The notes beneath the pieces are model-generated. The model saw nothing but the letters and a program-made list of their open reading frames with translations, was not told the origin of the DNA and made no database searches. DNA of 15,981 nt from Clostridiaceae bacterium (lineage in GTDB: Bacteria; Bacillota; Clostridia; UBA1212; DUPL01): NCBI GenBank assembly GCA_012522035.1, contig JAAYLF010000016.1, forward strand, positions 1 through 15,981. The letters run 5' to 3'. Positions 7,274-13,911 of this stretch are shown piece after piece (position 1 is the stretch's first letter; each line of letters starts with the position of its first letter). The translations under genes were made by a program, and so were the position numbers.

Positions 7274-8508
7274 GATTGTACAACCTCCATGGCAATTTTC
7301 GCCCAGCTTACCAGGCGGCCTGGGTCAAAGCATACTGTTGATATGTCTTTCAAAATTATCTCAAGGTTTATGTTGTTTGCTTTAGCCAGGTCATAAGTAT
7401 ATCGGAGGTCTTTCCTTACCACATCCTCATTAAACGAACCTCCGGCTACATATGCAGGATTTGGTTTAAATGACATGACAAGATTGTCTCCAATCTTCTC
7501 AGCAAATGCTTTTCTATCGCTCCATGGACTGCAGGATACTTTTCGTACATTTGGTATCTTTTTCACAATATCAAGCCTGTCATCAAGGCGGTCGCAGCAG
7601 CCGTAATATATCATGCCGAAATATTCGGCCATCCTGGAGATATACGGCAGCTCAAACTCCTCGGTAACCTTGGGAGAAGCTGTGGAAAAGAGCTGTGCCA
7701 TGCCAAATGCCCATGAATTGTACGATACATGACCTTTGCCTGCACCAAAATCAGGCAACAGCTCATCGGTGTATACATATGAGCAGTGGCACGTGTTTGC
7801 AATATCATTATGAACCGCCAAATCGTTTGCCTTCTTGATGCCTGCAAATGTTGCTTCTGTAATTCTCTCCATGCAGGCATGTATAAAATCTGGCCGATCC
7901 ATGATTTCATAATATGCATCCTCAACACCCATGTATGTTGTTAAAAAGTCCCGGACTCCCAAATGGAACTGTATGCCGTGTTCTTGCACTACCGGGGCAA
8001 TGCGGTCAAATATTTCCTTTGCCTGCCTGAAAACATAATCGCTTGTTTCCTTGTGCAGTGTGATTTCCATGTCTTTTATCTTTTCAATATCCTCATAGTC
8101 TTTTAAGACCCGGTTGTACTTTCTTGATGGAGCGGTGGTGCCCTCGTTAAGCGCAATGATTTTTGAGTCTTCGCCAAGTCCATATCCCGTGTTTCCCACT
8201 ATTTTAGGTATGGTTATGCAAGGTTCAAAAACCATGTCCACAGGGAAGTGCTTCCACATATAAATTTTTCTTCTAAGTTCCAGTTCGATGTGCATAAAGA
8301 ACGGGTCTTCGACCTGGCAAACAAGTTCCTCATCACGTATTTCATTCCATGGCACCTGGTCAATGCAAACCATGGGGCGCTGCATCCTGCAGCGGTTTAA
8401 AGCCTTCCACAGTTCAAGCTTTTCCCTGTGCACAGGCATCTGGGCAATCTCCATGTACTGCCAGCCTAGTTTTCTAAGGATGTCCTTATCCTTTGGAGAG
8501 ATACTCAC
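7270..8508 (-). CDS. UroD/MtaA-family (uroporphyrinogen decarboxylase-like) protein
   Basis: A 412-residue protein starting at GTG 8506-8508 after GGGAGTGAG. It resembles the uroporphyrinogen decarboxylase/MtaA-CmuA superfamily, which includes corrinoid-dependent methyltransferases. It is longer than true HemE and lacks its usual N-terminal pattern. Visible features: FPVDMVFEPCITIPKIVGN (about 88-106), FHLGVRDFLTTYMGVEDAYY (181-200), a Cys-His-Cys at 240-242, a Gly-Cys-Cys at 303-305 in MIYYGCCDRLDDRLDIVKKI, and VRKVSCSPWSD (321-331). The cysteines could form a metal site as in MtaA (His-x-Cys...Cys), although the spacing differs. Its stop overlaps the start of the DUF4038 gene (ATGA). Uroporphyrinogen decarboxylation is unlikely, since no haem genes are nearby. 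A methyl-transfer or demethylation role linked to sugar breakdown is inference. Confidence 0.8.
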   Translation of the reverse strand: MSISPKDKDILRKLGWQYMEIAQMPVHREKLELWKALNRCRMQRPMVCIDQVPWNEIRDEELVCQVEDPFFMHIELELRRKIYMWKHFPVDMVFEPCITIPKIVGNTGYGLGEDSKIIALNEGTTAPSRKYNRVLKDYEDIEKIKDMEITLHKETSDYVFRQAKEIFDRIAPVVQEHGIQFHLGVRDFLTTYMGVEDAYYEIMDRPDFIHACMERITEATFAGIKKANDLAVHNDIANTCHCSYVYTDELLPDFGAGKGHVSYNSWAFGMAQLFSTASPKVTEEFELPYISRMAEYFGMIYYGCCDRLDDRLDIVKKIPNVRKVSCSPWSDRKAFAEKIGDNLVMSFKPNPAYVAGGSFNEDVVRKDLRYTYDLAKANNINLEIILKDISTVCFDPGRLVSWAKIAMEVVQS

Positions 8509-8582
8509 GGTTTACTCACTCCCATACATCGCATTTGTCATGTTAATTGTACTACATTACAAGGCACAATAAACGGGTCAAA

Positions 8583-8610
8583 TTGACTTTCTTTTTATCT
8601 TTGGTAAAAT
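8583..8610 (+). promoter_or_regulatory. Promoter of the HD-domain gene
   Basis: TTGACT (8583-8588), a 16-nt spacer and TAAAAT (8605-8610), 60 nt before the ATG at 8671. The divergent UroD-like gene starts at 8508; its promoter is not clear (a TTGACC on the minus strand has only a poor -10 box). Confidence 0.6.
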
Positions 8611-8670
8611 TTTGCCTATGGCACAAGCCTTAATTCTTCTATTTATTTTCTTGGGTAAAGGAGATATGTT

Positions 8671-9255
8671 ATGTCAGCAATATCAAGAGAAGAAGCATTT
8701 GAGTTGTTAAGGAAATACAACAAGGATCCATTCCATATCAGGCATGCTGTAACGGTTGAAGAAGTCATGAAATGGTTTTCAAGGGAGCTTGGATATGAAG
8801 ATGAGGTGGATTATTGGGGAATTGTAGGACTTTTGCATGATATTGATTTTGAGATGTATCCTGAGGAACACTGCCTCAAAGCTCCTGAACTCCTTCGTGC
8901 AGGTGGTGTGGGTGAGGATGTCATCCACAGCGTAGTATCCCATGGATACGGTATAATGGTTGACGTTCCCCCGGTACATGAGATGGAGAAGGTTCTTTAT
9001 GCAGTGGACGAACTTACCGGTCTTGTATGGGCAGCCGCTCTCATGCGCCCTTCAAAGAGCGCTAAGGACATGGAGTTGAAATCCTTAAAGAAAAAATACA
9101 AGACAAAAAGCTTTGCTGCAGGCTGCTCAAGAGAAGTTATTGAGCGCGGTGCAGACCTTCTTGGCTGGGATCTTGACAAGCTTCTTGCAATGACTCTTGC
9201 TGCCATGGCTGCATGTGAGGATATTATCAACGAGAAGATGGAAAGGATAAACTAA
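8671..9255 (+). CDS. HD-domain phosphohydrolase-like protein
   Basis: A 194-residue cytoplasmic protein starting at ATG 8671 after AAAGGAGAT. It carries the HD metal site: His25 (HIRHAVTVEEVM), His56-Asp57 (GIVGLLHDIDF), a further His91 (VVSHGYG) and Asp113 (YAVDELTGL). The C-terminal part is helical (MELKSLKKKYKTKSFAAGC, ADLLGWDLDKLLAMTLAAM). HD-domain proteins of this small type hydrolyse phosphate esters of nucleotides or related compounds with a divalent metal; the substrate is unknown. It is transcribed alone from 8583-8610 and ended by the hairpin at 9254-9282. It separates the two DUF4038 paralogues, so the duplication that made them either flanked it or predates its insertion. Confidence 0.85.
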   Translation: MSAISREEAFELLRKYNKDPFHIRHAVTVEEVMKWFSRELGYEDEVDYWGIVGLLHDIDFEMYPEEHCLKAPELLRAGGVGEDVIHSVVSHGYGIMVDVPPVHEMEKVLYAVDELTGLVWAAALMRPSKSAKDMELKSLKKKYKTKSFAAGCSREVIERGADLLGWDLDKLLAMTLAAMAACEDIINEKMERIN

Positions 9256-9282
9256 AAGGTGCCTTGAATTGGCACCTTTTTT
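9254..9282 (+). terminator. Terminator between convergent genes
   Basis: AAAAGGTGCC (9254-9263), a 7-nt loop and GGCACCTTTT (9271-9280), with T continuing to 9282. The HD gene's stop codon overlaps its first bases. The A-rich 5' arm makes it usable in both directions, so it probably also ends the DUF4038 transcript (stop at 9290). Confidence 0.9.
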
Positions 9283-9289
9283 CCTTGCA

Positions 9290-11053
9290 CTATTTCCTTT
9301 TTCTGCGCATCTGTCTTGTAATTTGTGTCACTGCGACCAGAATCAGAGCTATGAGCATATAGAATGACAGGTATACCTTTTTCTCCATCACAAGTACCCA
9401 GTCTTCATAATCAGGCTTTGCGCCAACATTGTATTTTCCGTTGAAAATGAAAACATTTTTTTCCTTGCTGTACTCACCGGTTCTGGGGTTGAACCACTTG
9501 ACGGAATATATTGTGTTGTCAAGACCTTTTAAGGTTGCTGAAAACATGCTGTCATTAAACAAATACAGTATGTACAAGTCGTTGTCTATGGTAGCCAGAC
9601 TGTACTGGGTGTTCTTGAATTTGACAAGGTCGTTGTATTTGTTTCTGTATGAACTCTCTCCACTGATATATTCCGGATTGTCAAACCTGGGGATAAGATT
9701 ATACCATTCATACTCTTCAAAGAAGGATCTCATAATGGTCATCTGATCACCTGATGGAAATTTTAATGCTTCCTGCCAGGTAACCATTTTATCCTCAGGT
9801 CTAATAATATCCCGGCCATCATATGAATCTTCATTATTAAACCAGTCATCCCATATGCCTTGGGCTCCATATCCATATCCATACATGCCGTTTAAATAGG
9901 CAATCCATCCCTGAGCTCTTGCGCCAAAAGTCATTGTCCATAGGTGATCGTATTTGCCTTCATAGTTAACAATTACTTTTCCTTGTCCATTTTCCCAGTA
10001 GTCCTTTACTATGTCCCATGGCATAGGGGTGTCGTAATTAAAAGAAAACTGTGCACCATACCATGTATGTCCTTCCAAATCCCTAAAGGACGAACCGCTT
10101 GCTATGCAAAAACTGGTGTGCTCCATATGTGCGGTCAGCGGGTGCTTGTATGGATCGTGTTTGTGTGTAAACTCGGCAACCTTTACCCACCGGTTGTTCT
10201 CCGCATCAAAAATTGAATCTCCTCTTTCGTAATAGAAATCGTTGTCGCTTTCCTGAGCGGTAGTCCATAATACCGGATAGGCACTGTATCTTGCGACCCA
10301 GTACCTGCACAGTCTTTCCAAATAATCATCATCGTATATGGGGTTGTAATATTTCATCAGCTCGGTAACATGGAAAAGCTGCGAGTTTGCATGCACAAGG
10401 CCGCTGTCAGCAATATATTTGAACTTGGCATCAAGATTCCAAAAACCTACCAGATCTGCAGACGAAAATCCATCCGCAAGATTATATGGTGCTCCAAGGG
10501 GTTCGGATTGATAGACGGTAAATCTTTGTTTGACTCTATGGTCAACTATGGCATAAAACATGGACTCAGGGGAGGACATATCCTCTTCCCCAAGGAACCA
10601 GTGGGTATCTCCCAGATAGAAAAAGGGTGTGCCATCATCGTATACAAAGTATCTGAGGTTGGGATCTGTCTTGACAAACCCTCTTTTGTATATTTCCAGA
10701 TCTCCTTCATATTCCACACACTTTATCTCTCCACTTTTATTGTGCAAGCCTGTGTTGCTTTCGTCGGAGCATACGGTAACATATCTCCATTCTCCGATCT
10801 TGGTTAATGCATACCTTACTTTAAATGTTCTGCCGCCGTCCCAGAAACCTGGTATTTTCAGCTCATAACCATTTTCCTTGTGAGTGAAAATTACATCAAA
10901 ATCAACATCATAGAAGGGATTCTCATAATCCCTGTCGCTGATGAAAGTCATTTCCGATGCAACCCATTTGGTTGCTTCTGCCGCATCATCACTTAAAACA
11001 CAAATTGAGCCAACAAGCAGGAGTGCAATTACGAATAAAAAAAGCTTCCTCAT
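9290..11053 (-). CDS. DUF5060/DUF4038 (apiosidase-like, GH140 type) membrane-anchored glycoside hydrolase
   Basis: 587 residues from ATG 11051-11053, chosen because GAAGGTG precedes it and a signal peptide (MRKLFLFVIALLLVGSI) follows at once; an ATG 13 codons upstream has no ribosome site. Domains: DUF5060-type beta sandwich (about 30-125; FYDVDFDVIFTHKENGYELK, FKVRYALTKIGEWRYVTV), DUF4038 TIM barrel (about 130-450; FFYLGDTHWFLGEED, TTAQESDND at 264-272, VNYEGKYDHLW with Glu365, GYGYGAQGIWDDW), C-terminal beta domain (480-555; WFNPRTGEYSKEKN), membrane helix (560-580) and basic tail RQMRRKRK. GH140 enzymes of this fold cut apiosyl links in rhamnogalacturonan II. Related DUF4038 proteins act on other glycans, so the substrate is not certain. 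Glu365 and an upstream acid near 268-270 are candidate catalytic residues (inference). It is the intact paralogue of 5495-7273 and probably displayed outside the membrane. Confidence 0.87.
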   Translation of the reverse strand: MRKLFLFVIALLLVGSICVLSDDAAEATKWVASEMTFISDRDYENPFYDVDFDVIFTHKENGYELKIPGFWDGGRTFKVRYALTKIGEWRYVTVCSDESNTGLHNKSGEIKCVEYEGDLEIYKRGFVKTDPNLRYFVYDDGTPFFYLGDTHWFLGEEDMSSPESMFYAIVDHRVKQRFTVYQSEPLGAPYNLADGFSSADLVGFWNLDAKFKYIADSGLVHANSQLFHVTELMKYYNPIYDDDYLERLCRYWVARYSAYPVLWTTAQESDNDFYYERGDSIFDAENNRWVKVAEFTHKHDPYKHPLTAHMEHTSFCIASGSSFRDLEGHTWYGAQFSFNYDTPMPWDIVKDYWENGQGKVIVNYEGKYDHLWTMTFGARAQGWIAYLNGMYGYGYGAQGIWDDWFNNEDSYDGRDIIRPEDKMVTWQEALKFPSGDQMTIMRSFFEEYEWYNLIPRFDNPEYISGESSYRNKYNDLVKFKNTQYSLATIDNDLYILYLFNDSMFSATLKGLDNTIYSVKWFNPRTGEYSKEKNVFIFNGKYNVGAKPDYEDWVLVMEKKVYLSFYMLIALILVAVTQITRQMRRKRK

Positions 11054-11110
11054 AAAAACACCTTCGTTTTTCACCTTAAAGTCCACATCCATTCTATTTA
11101 TATATCCAAT

Positions 11111-11138
11111 ATTATATCATGTACTGGGAGAATTTGAA
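11111..11138 (-). promoter_or_regulatory. Possible promoter of the intact DUF4038 gene
   Basis: On the minus strand TTCAAA (complement of 11133-11138), 16-nt spacer, perfect TATAAT (complement of 11111-11116), about 58 nt before the ATG. Confidence 0.5.
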
Positions 11139-11149
11139 TATTTATTGTG

Positions 11150-11177
11150 TTGAAATTTCCAATTAAAATGATAAAGT
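11150..11177 (+). promoter_or_regulatory. Possible promoter of the phosphoesterase gene
   Basis: TTGAAA (11150-11155), 16-nt spacer, TAAAGT (11172-11177), 32 nt before the TTG start at 11210. It is divergent to the promoter at 11111-11138. Confidence 0.5.
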
Positions 11178-11209
11178 ATGTTTAATGAGACTTAAAGGAG
11201 CCGTTTTGC

Positions 11210-12052
11210 TTGACAAAGGTAGGAAAACATAAGAAAAAGATAATAATCCTGATCCTATTGGTGTTGATTGTGATATATACTTTATGGAGCAACCTGACCG
11301 TAGGTACAACATATTACAAAGTATCCTCAGGCAAGCTGCCTAAATCTTTTGACAACTTCAAGATTGCCCATGTTTCAGATTTGCACAATGCCGAGTATGG
11401 GAAGAATAATGCCAAGCTGCTAAGGATTCTTGAATCGGAAAAAGTGGATATTATCGTAATCACTGGTGATTTGATTGACTCAAAGCGGACCAATATAGAT
11501 ATTGCTGTTGATTTTGTAAAAAAAAGCGATGGATATTGCACCCTGCTTTTATGTGACCGGCAACCATGAATCAAGACTTGGTGAAAAATATGAACAGCTG
11601 GAAAGCAGACTTGTGGATTTGGGCGTCAATGTTATGAGAGATAAGAGACTTGTAATTTCCAAAGACAATGAAAGAATCCAGATTGCTGGCTTGGATGACC
11701 CTGGTTTTACATATGGTGTTTCACAGAATATGGGCTTAAGGCTTGACAGGATGCATTTATCAAAGGAGTATGCGATATTGCTGACACACAGGCCTGAAAT
11801 GTTTGATGTATATGCTGCAAGGGGTGTGGATTTGGTGCTTAGCGGGCATGCTCATGGCGGCCAGTTCAGACTTCCTTTTATAGGTGGCATGGTGGCACCG
11901 AACCAGGGGCTGTTTCCCAAATATGATGCTGGGAAGCACTCTGAAGGAGATACAACAATGATCGTAAGCAGGGGTCTTGGGAACAGCTTGAACCAATCAG
12001 GATAAACAACAGGCCTGAGGTTGTTGTAATTGAACTGGTTTCTACAAGATAA
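11210..12052 (+). pseudogene. YkuE-type membrane metallophosphoesterase, two frameshifts
   Basis: The gene starts at TTG 11210, nine nt after AAAGGAG. The product has an N-terminal membrane helix (KKKIIILILLVLIVIYTLW), then calcineurin-like phosphoesterase motifs: HVSDLHN, ITGDLID, VTGNHES, LTHRPE and LSGHAHGGQ, with the family ending GGMVAPNQGLFPKYDAG...MIVSRGLGNS. The relatives (YkuE/YaeI) hydrolyse phospho-esters at the membrane surface. Lesion 1: eight A at 11518-11525, where seven would join DFVKK to AMDIAPCFYVTGNHE. Lesion 2: one base short near 11988-11995; adding a base joins RGLGNSL to PIRINNRPEVVVIELVSTR, ending at TAA 12050-12052 in the original frame. As written, translation stops after 119 residues. 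All metal-binding motifs survive, so decay is recent or the lesions are sequence errors. Confidence 0.85.
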
Positions 12053-12106
12053 TCCTTCTGCATATATTATTATTAATGCAATAATATTGAAGGAGTGTGA
12101 GGCCAT

Positions 12107-13303
12107 ATGTTGCGAAGGAGGCTTGCACCAGCGTTTGCAGTCGCTGTTGCATTAATCCTGCTTGCAAACTCGGTTTATGCTGCATCGCTGGTATACGTCA
12201 AAAGAACATCCTTCAACTACTTTATCTTTGATAATGTGGGAAACACAGTCAAAGATCCAAAGGATGCCTACTGGAACCATTATTATTTGAATCCTGTGAT
12301 AAATGGATCAAATCTGTATGCTCCATCCATAGTCAAAAACGGGGGCACATGGAATGTCTACACAGGAGGATGGCGTGATCCAGGTCAGGTGAATGACAAG
12401 ATCTACCTTAACACTACAACCGATCCATCCTTCAGAACTTTCAAAGAGGCAATGCCTGTTCTGCAGGTGGATGGAGGAAGCATGTACATACATGCATGCG
12501 ATCCTTCCGTTGTAAAACGCAGCAGTAATTTGTGGGTCATGGCTTTTACAGGCTACAGGGACTATGACTGGATTGTAATTACAAGCAGCACAGATGGGGC
12601 TTCGTGGTCACCCAACACTTTCAGCAACAGAAACTATGAAGTCAGATTCATTAACAAGCCAACAGGTGTTACCCAATGTGCAAGACCGTCATTGAACTGG
12701 GTACCGGAGAACAACAGGTGGGAGATGTTCTTTGATGCCACTGTCGATGGCGTATCAGGACAGTATGTGGCGTATAGTACGGAAACAATACCTAGAAACT
12801 TCATATTGGGCCCCAAAGTGGGTAATTTTGTAGATGCGGACATACACAAGGTTGGAGACAAGTATATTGCGTTATATAGAAAAGATGGCAGTTTCCCATG
12901 GAAAATCATGTGGGGAGATAGTGTTGACGGCACTTCGTTTACAGAACGGGGAGTGTTCCTGGAACCGGATCCTTTGAAGGCATACTGCAGCCAGGGTGTC
13001 ACAAATCCAGGCATGGCATTTGATGATGAAGGCAATATAATTGCCGTGCTGTTTGGCGGCACCAGCACTACAAATGTCAACAACCACAAGGTGGGTGTGG
13101 CATATCCGCAGTGCAAGGTTATCCCGATGTCAGGAGATGTCTATCACATATACGGGCAAGGGTTCAGCCGCGACCAAATATGCGTTGATACATTCCAGTA
13201 CAATACGATATCAAAAGTACTGGTATATGAAAAACCAGGATATTTGATAGTTGATCAAAACGTATCATCGACCAAAGGTGATGAATGGGCGCTGATAAGG
13301 TAG
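12107..13303 (+). CDS. Secreted five-bladed beta-propeller protein (GH43/GH32-like fold)
   Basis: 398 residues, start ATG 12107 after AAGGAGTGTGAGG. The signal peptide (1-25) ends SVYA. The rest shows five spaced blade motifs of the type P-S-[IVL]-x-x-x...W-x-[MV]-[FAY]: YAPSIVKNGGTWNVYTGG (71-88), CDPSVVKRSSNLWVMAFTG (131-149), CARPSLNWVPENNRWEMFF (191-209), DADIHKVGDKYIALYRKDG (243-261) and NPGMAFDDEGNIIAVLFGG (300-318). This pattern is typical of the five-bladed propeller of glycoside hydrolase clans with GH32, GH43, GH62 and relatives. Asp132 and Asp245 occupy positions where such enzymes often have acidic residues, but no family signature is complete, so catalysis is not established. A short AT hairpin (12064-12071 with 12080-12087) lies just before the ribosome site; 54 nt separate it from the phosphoesterase gene, so they may share a transcript. 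Confidence 0.75.
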   Translation: MLRRRLAPAFAVAVALILLANSVYAASLVYVKRTSFNYFIFDNVGNTVKDPKDAYWNHYYLNPVINGSNLYAPSIVKNGGTWNVYTGGWRDPGQVNDKIYLNTTTDPSFRTFKEAMPVLQVDGGSMYIHACDPSVVKRSSNLWVMAFTGYRDYDWIVITSSTDGASWSPNTFSNRNYEVRFINKPTGVTQCARPSLNWVPENNRWEMFFDATVDGVSGQYVAYSTETIPRNFILGPKVGNFVDADIHKVGDKYIALYRKDGSFPWKIMWGDSVDGTSFTERGVFLEPDPLKAYCSQGVTNPGMAFDDEGNIIAVLFGGTSTTNVNNHKVGVAYPQCKVIPMSGDVYHIYGQGFSRDQICVDTFQYNTISKVLVYEKPGYLIVDQNVSSTKGDEWALIR

Positions 13304-13310
13304 TCAATAA

Positions 13311-13346
13311 ACAAGCCTTCACGTTTTGGTGAAGGCTTGTGTTCCT
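13311..13346 (+). terminator. Hairpin after the beta-propeller gene
   Basis: ACAAGCCTTCAC (13311-13322) pairs perfectly with GTGAAGGCTTGT (13329-13340) around a 6-nt loop, 8 nt after the stop. The T tract is poor (GTTCCTTT), so termination may be weak. It also faces the end of the minus-strand gene at 13347. Confidence 0.65.
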
Positions 13347-13521
13347 TTAGTTCAAATCAAGATAGCGGGCTGTTATTCCATCAAGACTGTTGAGTTCATT
13401 TACCAAAGCTTCCACATCTTCCTTGCTGGGCTGCAATACTATGATGCCGTCATTTGCACATGCATCTTCGCTTACCTCATGCAGTCCCAAACGAACCTTT
13501 ATTTTCAACCCTGTTGTCCAT
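13347..13521 (-). pseudogene. Small unrecognised protein gene, one frameshift
   Basis: On the minus strand a promoter (13557-13585) and GGGAGG (complement of 13535-13540) precede ATG 13519-13521 (MDNRVEN). Another ATG eight codons upstream (MGGIGVR) would overlap the ribosome site. After about 7 codons the frame must shift by one base near 13498-13505 (AAA where AA would fit) to continue as KVRLGLHEVSEDA, then NDGIIVLQPSKEDVEALVNE and LNSLDGITARYLDLN, ending at TAA 13347-13349. Codon pattern and the hydrophobic periodicity suggest a real alpha/beta protein of about 57 residues with an ACT- or ferredoxin-like feel; I do not recognise the family. Without the shift only a 14-residue peptide results. 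Confidence 0.5.
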
Positions 13522-13556
13522 TCTTACACCGATACCTCCCATATACTGTTTCTGAA

Positions 13557-13585
13557 ATTATATCAATTTCCTTGTTCTGTTACAA
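13557..13585 (-). promoter_or_regulatory. Promoter of the small minus-strand gene
   Basis: On the minus strand TTGTAA (complement of 13580-13585), a 17-nt spacer and a perfect TATAAT (complement of 13557-13562), about 36 nt before the ATG at 13521. Confidence 0.6.
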
Positions 13586-13871
13586 GTTATATGTCATGGA
13601 TCAAAAATGATAGCAAATATTTTTATCGGGTTGTAGAATTGAAACGACACCTTGCTAGGGGATGAACATGTGATATCCCGCAATTACATTTTTCTGTTTT
13701 CAATACTTCTGATATCTTTTTAATCATATAACAATGTCCATTATCCAAGGCTTGGATATCAAGGCTGCAGCTGCTTTTAAATTGCCATATATTCATAATT
13801 GTCAGGCAATGATGTTGAATCCGGCGTGTTTACAGTAGCGGTTTCCATAAGGAAGACGAATAACTGAATTT
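13586..13871. other. Intergenic stretch without a clear gene
   Basis: No supported gene. Several short open stretches exist on both strands, including a 17-codon minus-strand stretch from an ATG near 13850 (METATVNTPDSTS...) with no ribosome site. GAATTGAAACG near 13628 resembles a CRISPR repeat end but is single. Confidence 0.4.
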
Positions 13872-13905
13872 GGCAGGGAACATGTTTGACATGTACCCTG
13901 CCTTT
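13872..13905. terminator. Hairpin between amt-PII and the intergenic region
   Basis: GGCAGGG (13872-13878) pairs with CCCTGCC (13896-13902); after one A-A mismatch ACATG (13880-13884) pairs with CATGT (13890-13894). It lies 10 nt after the stop of amt-PII. The T tract is short on the plus side (TTTA) and absent on the minus side, so termination strength is uncertain. Confidence 0.55.
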
Positions 13906-13911
13906 ATCCTG

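Noticed and set aside
9944..10868. Plus-strand open frames within the DUF4038 gene.
   Set aside because: Antisense shadows; no ribosome sites, and the minus-strand frame shows full domain structure.
11518..11525. Programmed -1 frameshifting at the A8 tract.
   Set aside because: The required change is the skipping of one base (+1), the opposite of a -1 slip, and a second lesion lies further on.
13621..13655. GTAGAATTGAAACGAC resembles the 3' end of a clostridial CRISPR repeat.
   Set aside because: Only one copy is present; no spacer-repeat periodicity and no cas genes in the window.
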